Below, piece after piece: positions 1 to 5,371 of a stretch of DNA of 5,371 nucleotides. The notes beneath the pieces were generated by a model. That model was not told the DNA's origin. It did no database searches and saw only the letters and a list, made by a program, of their open reading frames with translations. Source of the stretch: Ignavibacteriota bacterium (GTDB taxonomy: Bacteria; Bacteroidota; Kapaibacteriia; Palsa-1295); assembly GCA_003151215.1 (NCBI GenBank), contig PLXB01000406.1, positions 2,708-8,078 on the forward strand, in the 5' to 3' direction. The number at the start of each line of letters is the position of its first letter. Position 1 is the first letter of the stretch. The translations under genes and the position numbers were made by a program.

Positions 1-20
1 GAGCAAATCTCAGCCTAACA

Positions 21-1010
21 TCAGTGATTAAATTTATGAAAATTCCAAAATCTCTGTACTCTGGCGATGATATACCGCTTCACATTTGCTTCGCTTAAGA
101 AGACATTGCTGTAATTATCGAAGCGCAGACATTGCACTCCGAGGTAGAAGAAGTACAAGCATAAGCCAAGATGCGGAAGGAGACGTTTTTCTTCTGAGCT
201 TAACGGAGTAACCGATTCATATCCGGCAAGGAAGCCCTCTGCTTTTGTGCGGTACTCGGCTTCAACCGGTTCGGTAAAATGAAGTTCCATAAGGTAGCAG
301 GCAAGGTCAATGGCAAGCCAGCCATTTCCGCAAAAATCAAAATCGAAAAGCGTGACGCCGCCGTCATCGGAGATATTCAGATTATCGAACCAGATATCGA
401 TGTGCACAATACCGCGCCGGAGTTCTGAAATATTTGCCTTTCGGAATTCCTTCAGCAGGAATGCTTGCGCCGATCGCATGAAATCCATTTCATCAGTAAC
501 TCCAGGGAATAATTCTTCAACATGTTTAAGCGAATTGACAAGAAGCACTTCCGGCGTGTACGTTACGCGATCTATCTGTTTATTTACAACTACATTGTGA
601 AGATTCGCCATTACTTCGCCGATCTTAAAATGCAACTCGGGAGCAAAATGCGGTATCTTCTTTCCTTCGGCAAAACTGAAGAGCACGCCGAACCTCTTTC
701 CTTCGAATGCATCAAACGTTTGGAGAAACCGGCCGCCGGAATCCGGAATTGCATACGAGACGGAAATATTTTTCCCTTTTAGGAATGCGAGAAGCCTGAT
801 CTCTTCAGTGATCTCTTTTTCAGAGCGCCAATCAAGACTATAAACTCTGAATACAAATTTCTTTTCACCATCGGTGACAATATAATTATCGTTAATGCCT
901 GATCGAATGATCCGACATTTCGTCTCGCTGCCCAGAGAATATTTCTCCTGCAGGAAGCGTGCAAGATGCTCTGCAGAGAGAATGGATTTCGTTGCGGGGA
1001 AATGAGACAT
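21..1010 (-). CDS. Phosphotransferase of the aminoglycoside phosphotransferase / type II homoserine kinase-like family
   Basis: Predicted cytoplasmic small-molecule kinase of the APH/choline-kinase fold (phosphotransferase enzyme family); the substrate cannot be named. Counting from the chosen start (329 aa, normal for the family), a nucleotide-binding loop GINDNY lies at about 38-43, followed by the beta strand FVFRVY at about 52-57 and a Glu-rich helix (EKEITEEIRLL) carrying the likely ion-pair glutamate. The catalytic loop HIDIWFDN is at 203-210 (Asp205 the catalytic base, Asn210 a metal ligand) and the DFG-equivalent FDFD is at 222-225, followed by GNGWLAIDLA. The usual HGD of the catalytic loop reads HID here. 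The frame stays open 47 codons further upstream to 1151, but that extension is low-complexity and runs through the terminator of the preceding gene, so ATG at 1010 is preferred; it has no clear Shine-Dalgarno. The gene is last on the minus strand and ends in TGA at 21-23. The family is secure, the substrate is not. Confidence 0.87.
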   Translation of the reverse strand: MSHFPATKSILSAEHLARFLQEKYSLGSETKCRIIRSGINDNYIVTDGEKKFVFRVYSLDWRSEKEITEEIRLLAFLKGKNISVSYAIPDSGGRFLQTFDAFEGKRFGVLFSFAEGKKIPHFAPELHFKIGEVMANLHNVVVNKQIDRVTYTPEVLLVNSLKHVEELFPGVTDEMDFMRSAQAFLLKEFRKANISELRRGIVHIDIWFDNLNISDDGGVTLFDFDFCGNGWLAIDLACYLMELHFTEPVEAEYRTKAEGFLAGYESVTPLSSEEKRLLPHLGLCLYFFYLGVQCLRFDNYSNVFLSEANVKRYIIARVQRFWNFHKFNH

Positions 1011-1030
1011 GAGCGGTTTAACAACGGGAA

Positions 1031-1058
1031 GGGAGTGCTGAGTTCTGAGGACTGAATC
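1031..1058. repeat. Degenerate heptanucleotide tandem repeat (about four units)
   Basis: Four successive 7-base units can be read: GGGAGTG, CTGAGTT, CTGAGGA, CTGAATC. The two central units share CTGAG and the outer ones are degenerate. The repeat lies in the leader between the DUF4331 terminator and the phosphotransferase start, in DNA that would otherwise be read as an unlikely N-terminal extension. It supports treating this stretch as non-coding. The number of units is too small to exclude chance. Confidence 0.35.
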
Positions 1059-1121
1059 AGTTACGCTGACTTTAGTACGCCTTTTTTTGCTTCCGGATGA
1101 ATTGGAAAAAGAGACATAACA

Positions 1122-1147
1122 AAGGGCAGCCCTTGCGGACTGCCCTT
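1122..1147 (-). terminator. Rho-independent terminator after the DUF4331 gene
   Basis: An 8-bp perfect stem, AAGGGCAG paired with CTGCCCTT around a 10-base loop, begins about 25 bases after the TAA of the DUF4331 gene in its direction of transcription. It is followed on the minus strand by a T-rich run (TTGTTATGTCTCTTTTT). Because the stem pairs the short A and T ends, it could also work weakly on the other strand, but no plus-strand gene ends here. Confidence 0.7.
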
Positions 1148-1172
1148 GCAAAGTATGCTCAGTGTCGGATGA

Positions 1173-3248
1173 TTATTTCGTCACCGTAACCTTGATGTCA
1201 TGCGAATGCTCGCCATTCACTAAGAGCGAGGCAATGTAGGTGCCTGCTGCAATATTCGATGCGGGCTTCCAGCTTGCACTGTAATCGCCGGGCGATTGGT
1301 AGCCGCTTTGGATCGTCGTCACCTGGCGTCCGTTCATATCGAAGAGGACGATGCTGATCTCGCCGCCATCGCTGAGATGGTAGTTCATCGAAGTGCCATT
1401 GGCAGAGACAGGATTCGGATAGTTCGATCCGCTGAAGAAATTCCGCGGAGCGCGTATGCCGATGCTATTAGGCTGAGTCTGATGAACGGCGCTTACGGTG
1501 CGCAATCCGTCAGATCCTTTATGAGGAAGCCCAAGGTACGGCCACGTTGTACTGAATGCCACATCGTTGTGCTCGATTCCTGCATTCCATGTGATCTTCG
1601 CAAGAAGCTGCGGAGTCACAGGCGAAGGACTTGACGCCGGCTTATAGTCATCAGTCCAAAGACCGATAGCATTCAGCACTAATCCGCCGACTGCCTGCAA
1701 TTCGATACGCGTAACATCGTCTTCAAGCCTGCGTCCGTTCGGGAAGCCATCCATGTTCGGAATCGGCTGTAAGGATGCATCGCCTGCAAAGCGAGTATCC
1801 GTTAATCCGAGTACTGCAGCCTGGATCAAGCCTTCACTTGAGAAATCAGCACTTGTCCGATTGGTTACCGGCACTGCCATGTTCAGGCGAAGCATATCGC
1901 CGAGAGTCGGCAGGAAGTTGTTGATAAAAGGTTTTCCGGCTGCAAGCGGATTGCCTGCTTTTCCGGTTGCAAGCTGGTACGGAGCTTCGTTCGGAACTCC
2001 GGTATAGAAGATAGGCAGAAGATCAGCCGAGCGCGGTGCACCTTTTTGCAAAAGGACATTTCCGAATTGCGCATCGTCAAGAGCTGTCCCTTTCACTCCC
2101 GCAGAACCCTTCAATGGGAATAAGCCGTCTTTGGTATTACGGAAATCCAAGCCTAAACCGAGTGAATTGGTATCAACGCGAAGATCAAGCAACGTTCCGA
2201 CTGCTGCGCCGAATGCTCCGTTACCACAATAAAGGGCAAGTTCAGGATTCGTGAAATTCGCAGCATACGGAAGGTCATTATAAGGAGTCGTTGCATTCCA
2301 CTTATCCTTCATGCCGATCGGAATGATCGCTTCGTTAGTAAGCGGCATTCCAAGACGCGATACCTGAACGTAAGTTCCGGATACGGTCGGCTTGCTGCCA
2401 TCGCTATTAAGCGTTGTAATCATCGGACGCGAAGCCGACGCCCAAACTCCGATCACGAAATTTGGATCAAGAATGCTCGTAGCACTTGATACTGACATAC
2501 CGCTTGCCTGCAACATGCTGATCGGAATTTTCAGACAAATCGCATGGCAGTTGAATCCTGCAAGCGCATCGACTTTTCCGTCTTTTCTGAAGTTACCGAG
2601 ATCGAAAATTCCGGCAAGATCAACGAAGAAGGGATCGTCAACCGGTCCGCAGAATAATGTTTCGCCGCTGTTAGCTGTGGTGATGGCATTATTCCATATT
2701 TGACCGTATGACATTCCTGCCTTATTATAATTTATACCAATGGCAGGGGGATTATCTATCGAACGATCTCCGATAAATGTCGGAGGCACAATGCCGCCGT
2801 CTTTAACGGTTGTCCATGTGACGCCGCCATCGATGCTTTTCTGGCAAAGATATGTCGTCTTCAGATTTTGCTTTCCCAGACGAATATTGAAGAACGTTGT
2901 AGGATCTTCATTCGTATTGGTGAAAGTAAAACGGTAGGTGATATCATCTCCGTTACCGGCAGGAGTTTTCGTTGCCTGATTGCGGATATGAATTTCATAA
3001 TAAATATTCTCTCCGAAATTGAAGTAGTTCGGTCCTCCTTCAGGAAGTTCGAATGGAATATAATCTGCGATGATCGTAATGGTAGTCGGATCATCAGGTG
3101 AACGGAAAGCGTAGAGATCGGTATTATCCGCAAGCGGATCGTTACTGATAAGCGGCGCTTCCCTATGGCTCGATGCCAATGCTGTAAGAGAGCTCGTCAT
3201 TACGAACGCCAATACAGCAAGAACAGAAAGTAAACGATTAGTTTTCAT
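1173..3248 (-). CDS. Secreted DUF4331 domain protein with C-terminal type IX secretion sorting domain
   Basis: This 691-aa protein is predicted to be exported across the inner membrane by Sec and across the outer membrane by the type IX (Por) system. Residues 1-25 form a signal peptide (KTNR, a hydrophobic stretch, then ALA before S26). The DUF4331 hallmark SHREAP follows directly at 27-32, with DPLADNTDLYAF at 37-48, and the late family motif FPNGRRLEDDV lies at 502-512. DUF4331 has no established biochemical role. The last ~88 residues, from about 604, are a separate Ig-like sorting domain: NYPNP at 609-613, VLFDMNGRQV, GTYIASL and a basic end KVTVTK, matching T9SS type A C-terminal signals. 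Such tails are normally removed on export, with anchoring to A-LPS in characterised species. The gene lies downstream of and co-directional with an ECF sigma/anti-sigma pair, but a terminator intervenes. ATG at 3248 is set by the signal peptide; no Shine-Dalgarno is visible. Domain calls are firm, the function is unknown. Confidence 0.93.
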   Translation of the reverse strand: MKTNRLLSVLAVLAFVMTSSLTALASSHREAPLISNDPLADNTDLYAFRSPDDPTTITIIADYIPFELPEGGPNYFNFGENIYYEIHIRNQATKTPAGNGDDITYRFTFTNTNEDPTTFFNIRLGKQNLKTTYLCQKSIDGGVTWTTVKDGGIVPPTFIGDRSIDNPPAIGINYNKAGMSYGQIWNNAITTANSGETLFCGPVDDPFFVDLAGIFDLGNFRKDGKVDALAGFNCHAICLKIPISMLQASGMSVSSATSILDPNFVIGVWASASRPMITTLNSDGSKPTVSGTYVQVSRLGMPLTNEAIIPIGMKDKWNATTPYNDLPYAANFTNPELALYCGNGAFGAAVGTLLDLRVDTNSLGLGLDFRNTKDGLFPLKGSAGVKGTALDDAQFGNVLLQKGAPRSADLLPIFYTGVPNEAPYQLATGKAGNPLAAGKPFINNFLPTLGDMLRLNMAVPVTNRTSADFSSEGLIQAAVLGLTDTRFAGDASLQPIPNMDGFPNGRRLEDDVTRIELQAVGGLVLNAIGLWTDDYKPASSPSPVTPQLLAKITWNAGIEHNDVAFSTTWPYLGLPHKGSDGLRTVSAVHQTQPNSIGIRAPRNFFSGSNYPNPVSANGTSMNYHLSDGGEISIVLFDMNGRQVTTIQSGYQSPGDYSASWKPASNIAAGTYIASLLVNGEHSHDIKVTVTK

Positions 3249-3390
3249 ACATTAATATGTTTAGTGAAAAAAGAAATTCATTCAGATCGCGATCAAATGA
3301 ACTGCGTCTAATACACGGGAGATGACGAAGTGGATTTGGGAGAGGGAGCTATTCCTGTTTGGCTTATTATAAGGGAGTATTTGAAATATA
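3249..3390 (-). promoter_or_regulatory. Leader / presumed promoter region of the DUF4331 gene
   Basis: This stretch separates the anti-sigma terminator from the DUF4331 start and must hold any private promoter of that gene. Visible elements are a TATAAT hexamer on the minus strand (3371-3366) without a convincing -35 partner, and a perfect 10-bp palindrome GATCGCGATC at 3285-3294, about 37 bases before the start codon. Neither a GGAAC/CGTA ECF-type pair at the right spacing nor a TAnnTTTG box was found here. The promoter assignment is therefore an inference from context only. Confidence 0.25.
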
Positions 3391-3414
3391 AAAGGCCAGG
3401 CAAGCCTGACCTTT
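3391..3414 (-). terminator. Rho-independent terminator after the anti-sigma factor gene
   Basis: On the minus strand a 10-bp stem AAAGGTCAGG / CCTGGCCTTT closes a 4-base loop (CTTG). One pair is a U-G wobble on the minus strand and would be a C-A mismatch on the plus strand, so the hairpin favours minus-strand transcription. It starts 24 bases after the TGA of the anti-sigma gene and runs into TTTTATATTT. It marks the end of the sigma/anti-sigma unit. Confidence 0.75.
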
Positions 3415-3438
3415 GCAAGTAGCAAATGGATATGACAG

Positions 3439-4038
3439 TCAATTCAGCCTGATCTCATGAGGAATGGAAAGTTTCAGAAGCAGTTCGCAGCCGCCTTCGC
3501 TATAAACCGGATCAGGTTCCTCTCCGGCAAGCCCGGCAATGAAATCTCCGGCAACGAGTTTTTGGCCATCAGCCCAAAAATCACCGGATAGGACATAACA
3601 TTCTTCCGTGCCCAGACGCTTATGGGACGGAAGTATAGCACCGGGCGCGAAGCGGGCAATGAGCATCGTCCGGTCATTTTCATCTTTATAAAGGATCTTG
3701 AATTTAATACCGGGGATGTTCGTCTCAGTCCATTTCATATCGGAACCATGAAGAATAAATGCATCGGCATCCTGCATTGATCTCATCGGAGATATCTCGG
3801 CAATTTTCGAAATGATGTTCGCCTTCAGCTCTTTCCTGGGCAGCGGCATATCGTAGGCAAGATTTTCATAGAGAGAGGTCAATCCGTCACCGGTTTTTTC
3901 GAGTTCTTCGCGAAGATCGGAAGATTTGGCAAGGGCATGTTCGAACGCCACCTCTTCATCGGGAGTCATGAATCCTAATTGGTAGCGCTGAACTTGCAGA
4001 GCCGTATCGTTTATATGTTCTTGTTCTACTCTATCCAT
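3439..4038 (-). CDS. Cytoplasmic anti-sigma factor with ChrR-like cupin domain
   Basis: Predicted to bind and hold inactive the ECF sigma factor encoded just upstream. Residues ~13-60 (ALQVQRYQLGFMTPDEEVAF, then LREELEKTGD) resemble the anti-sigma domain of RskA-type proteins. Unlike zinc-binding ChrR/RsrA, no HxxxCxxC is present in this part. Residues ~100-193 form a ChrR-type cupin (PGIKFKILYKDENDRTMLIA, APGAILPSHKRLGTEECYVL, SGDF, GDFIAG). The first histidine and the EE pair of the cupin metal site are kept, but the second histidine of HxH is Arg and the late histidine near EPDPVYSEG is missing, so metal binding is doubtful. No transmembrane segment is seen. A GTG lies one codon upstream at 4041; ATG at 4038 is preferred. 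The purine-rich AAGAGAG just before it is too close to be a good ribosome site. The gene follows the sigma gene after 93 bases and ends at a hairpin. The anti-sigma role is inferred from domains and position. Confidence 0.86.
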   Translation of the reverse strand: MDRVEQEHINDTALQVQRYQLGFMTPDEEVAFEHALAKSSDLREELEKTGDGLTSLYENLAYDMPLPRKELKANIISKIAEISPMRSMQDADAFILHGSDMKWTETNIPGIKFKILYKDENDRTMLIARFAPGAILPSHKRLGTEECYVLSGDFWADGQKLVAGDFIAGLAGEEPDPVYSEGGCELLLKLSIPHEIRLN

Positions 4039-4131
4039 CACTCTCTTGGTAATCGTATAACTCCGATGAAAAGTCTTCTTTGCCTTATTGGTAATACACT
4101 CAGAAGCAGAAATTGGATTTGTAAAGGTCTT

Positions 4132-4713
4132 TTAAGTAAATTCACTTTTCAGAAAGCCCAATGAATGTTTCAGCGATAATAAACCATTACGAATTTTCGT
4201 TTTCACAGTTCCAAGAGGCATTTGTAAAGCCTCGGAAATTTCCGAATGCGAATAACCTTGAAAAAAAGCCATATCTAAAAGTACGACCTGATCTTTGGGA
4301 AGATCGCGCATTGCAACGCTGATCATTTGCATCCGCTCGGCGTTGATGGTTTGAGCAATGAGTGAATCGTCGATCAGCTCACTGCCGATCATCGAGCCGT
4401 TATCTTCGTCGGGGATAGGGATCTCGGCATTTTTCCCGCGCTGGCGACGGGAGCGGATCAAATTAATGGCACGGTTATGGGCAATGCGAACAAGCCAATT
4501 CTTCGGAGACCCGAGATTCACTTTATAGGTCGAAGCTTTTCGCCAGACCTGAATAAATACTTCCTGCAATATATCTTCGGCATCGTCGGTATCATTTAAT
4601 AACCGCAAAAGCGAGCCATAGATCAGCCGCGAATGACGGTCATAGAATTCCGAGAGAGCCTCCGAATCGCCTCCGGCAACCTGTTGCAGCAGTTCCTGGT
4701 CAGTGGTTTTCAT
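4132..4713 (-). CDS. ECF-family RNA polymerase sigma factor (SigK-like)
   Basis: A 193-aa alternative sigma factor that directs RNA polymerase to stress or envelope promoters. Region 2 spans about 20-91: YDRHSRLIYGSLLRLL, then DAEDILQEVFIQVW (44-57, the core-binding and -10 region) and PKNWLVRIAHNRAINLIR (70-87). A variable acidic linker (about 97-116) follows. Region 4 (about 130-185) carries LPKDQ at 138-142, GYSHSEISEAL at 153-163 and the -35-binding helix PLGTVKTKIRNGLLSLK at 166-182. Length and domain order are those of group 4 (ECF) sigma factors; the region 4 wording is closest to SigK/RskA-type and ChrR-linked groups, but the exact ECF group needs a profile search. ATG at 4713 gives a normal N-terminus; no Shine-Dalgarno is visible. 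It is followed by its likely anti-sigma factor and diverges from kdsB. A candidate ECF promoter lies immediately upstream, suggesting autoregulation. Confidence 0.95.
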   Translation of the reverse strand: MKTTDQELLQQVAGGDSEALSEFYDRHSRLIYGSLLRLLNDTDDAEDILQEVFIQVWRKASTYKVNLGSPKNWLVRIAHNRAINLIRSRRQRGKNAEIPIPDEDNGSMIGSELIDDSLIAQTINAERMQMISVAMRDLPKDQVVLLDMAFFQGYSHSEISEALQMPLGTVKTKIRNGLLSLKHSLGFLKSEFT

Positions 4714-4723
4714 AAAGTGTCTA

Positions 4724-4755
4724 CAAAAATACGGTTATTTTGGCATTTCCGTTCC
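4724..4755 (-). promoter_or_regulatory. Candidate promoter of the sigma factor gene (ECF-like, overlapping a TAnnTTTG box)
   Basis: On the minus strand GGAAC (4755-4751) is followed after exactly 17 bases by CGTA (4733-4730), the arrangement of many ECF promoters (GGAAC -35, CGT-type -10). The same spot holds TATTTTTG (4731-4724), an exact match to the TAnnTTTG -7 box of Bacteroidota housekeeping promoters, although no TTG-type -33 box is seen at the right distance. Either reading puts transcription start only a few bases before the ATG at 4713. The element supports autoregulation but is unproven. Confidence 0.4.
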
Positions 4756-4763
4756 TTTTAGGA

Positions 4764-4774
4764 TTTCACTGAAA
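4764..4774. repeat. Short inverted repeat in the sigma/kdsB divergent intergenic region
   Basis: TTTCA and TGAAA flank a single central C, giving an 11-base near-perfect palindrome midway between the two divergent starts. It sits just upstream of the candidate sigma promoter and upstream of kdsB, so an operator is possible. It is short and AT-rich, so chance occurrence is also plausible. Confidence 0.2.
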
Positions 4775-4823
4775 GAAAGCGAAACTCTCGGCAGACAGAA
4801 AAGTATAGTGCATATTTGCATCC

Positions 4824-5371
4824 ATGAAAACTGCAATAATCATCCCTTCACGGCTTGGCTCGACACGCTTGCCCCGAAAACCGCTGCATCTCATTGCAGG
4901 AATGACGCTTATCGAGCGCGTTTATCGCCAATGCAAGAAAACCGAAGGAATCGATATGGTCGTCGTCGCAACCGATAGCGATGAAATAGCAAAACACGTT
5001 AATAGTTTTGGAGCGGGCGCAATTATGACTCCCGAAAATTGCGCGAACGGCACGGAGCGTGTTGCCTATGCTGCGAAGCATTTGTCGGACGATTTCGAAA
5101 TTATCATAAATGTGCAAGGCGATGAACCGCTCATTGAGCCCCGGGTTATCGAGCAACTTGCAACAGCATTGAAAGATGACGGAGTCATGATCGCAACGCC
5201 CATCTCGCCGATTACCAAAAAGAATGATATTGATAATCCTAATATTGTGAAAGTTGTGACTTCTGCCGCTGACGATATTCTTTACTTTTCCCGAGCGGCA
5301 ATTCCCCATGTTCGCGAAAACTCTGAAGCTGAGAATTTGTATTGGAAGCATATCGGGCTGTATGCATTCCG
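4824..5371 (+). CDS. kdsB: 3-deoxy-manno-octulosonate cytidylyltransferase (CMP-Kdo synthetase), 3' end beyond the window
   Basis: Couples CTP and Kdo to CMP-Kdo plus pyrophosphate in the cytoplasm, activating Kdo for the lipopolysaccharide inner core. The frame is open from ATG 4824 to the window edge: 182 complete codons of a family usually near 245-250 aa, so roughly the last quarter is missing, including the second metal-binding Asp. Visible family motifs are the N-terminal nucleotide-binding segment IPSRLGSTRLPRKPL (7-21), VVVATDSDEI (46-55), NGTERV (75-80), NVQGDEPLI (96-104, with the metal-binding Asp100), NPNIVKVV (138-145), LYFSRAAIP (153-161) and KHIGLYAF (175-182). Position 18 is Arg where E. 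coli KdsB has Gly; other family members vary here too. The start aligns residue for residue with E. coli KdsB, which fixes it; no Shine-Dalgarno is seen. It diverges from the sigma gene across 110 bases. A TATAGT at 4804-4809 could be a weak -10. Confidence 0.96.
   Translation, partial: MKTAIIIPSRLGSTRLPRKPLHLIAGMTLIERVYRQCKKTEGIDMVVVATDSDEIAKHVNSFGAGAIMTPENCANGTERVAYAAKHLSDDFEIIINVQGDEPLIEPRVIEQLATALKDDGVMIATPISPITKKNDIDNPNIVKVVTSAADDILYFSRAAIPHVRENSEAENLYWKHIGLYAF

Noticed and set aside
310..782. Two plus-strand frames opposite the phosphotransferase
   Set aside because: They are antisense to conserved kinase motifs, including HIDIWFDN and FDFD, so they are frame shadows.
1011..1151. N-terminal extension of the phosphotransferase reading frame (47 extra codons)
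   Set aside because: It overlaps the terminator hairpin of the previous gene and a heptamer repeat, has low-complexity composition, and the family's usual length is met by starting at 1010.
2861..3133. Overlapping frames on both strands inside the DUF4331 gene
   Set aside because: They are shadows of a well-supported 691-codon gene and show no motifs, signal peptide or initiation signal.
3474..3683. 69-codon minus-strand frame inside the anti-sigma gene
   Set aside because: It is an alternative frame within the cupin domain coding region, with no independent support.
4714..4823. Riboswitch or structured RNA leader ahead of kdsB
   Set aside because: The 110-base divergent gap shows only one 11-base inverted repeat and promoter-like boxes; no extended pairing could be drawn.
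4703..4978. 91-codon plus-strand frame spanning the sigma/kdsB intergenic region
   Set aside because: It overlaps the start of kdsB in another frame and the sigma start, and its product has no domain character.
4848..5351. 167-codon open frame on the minus strand
   Set aside because: It lies entirely antisense to kdsB, whose plus-strand frame matches the family motif for motif. The antisense product is rich in Cys, His and Asn and shows no recognisable domain.

Overview
The window most likely comes from a Gram-negative bacterium of the Bacteroidota/Chlorobiota/Ignavibacteriota (FCB) group. Two things point there. KdsB, which makes CMP-Kdo for lipopolysaccharide, implies a Gram-negative outer membrane. 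The large exported protein ends in a type IX secretion (T9SS, Por) sorting domain, which is largely confined to that group. Base composition looks moderate (by eye a little under 50% GC), and start codons lack clear Shine-Dalgarno sequences, which fits the group. The exact lineage (for example Ignavibacteria or Kapabacteria versus Bacteroidia) cannot be settled from this sequence alone.

Layout: four genes lie on the minus strand and one on the plus strand. Reading the minus strand in its direction of transcription: an ECF sigma factor (4713-4132); a cytoplasmic anti-sigma factor with a ChrR-like cupin (4038-3439) followed by a hairpin terminator (3414-3391); a secreted DUF4331 protein with a T9SS sorting domain (3248-1173) followed by a second hairpin terminator (1147-1122); and an aminoglycoside/homoserine-kinase-like phosphotransferase (1010-21). 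Diverging from the sigma gene is the 5' part of kdsB (4824 to the window end), which runs off the edge.

How the genes may work together: the sigma and anti-sigma genes form a classic two-gene regulatory unit. The anti-sigma factor lacks a membrane segment and the usual zinc-ligand cysteines, and its cupin keeps only part of the expected metal-binding set, so it may sense its signal differently from ChrR. The co-directional DUF4331 gene is the nearest plausible regulon member, but a terminator separates it from the anti-sigma gene, so it probably has its own promoter. A candidate ECF-type promoter (GGAAC, 17-base spacer, CGTA) sits in front of the sigma gene and suggests autoregulation; no good copy was found in front of the DUF4331 gene. 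The phosphotransferase and kdsB look like unrelated neighbours.

No RNA genes, CRISPR arrays, insertion sequences or phage genes are visible. No intergenic stretch exceeds 300 bases (the longest is about 190). The best candidate for something under-described is the sigma / atypical anti-sigma / T9SS-exported DUF4331 module. I do not see a clearly new system beyond that.
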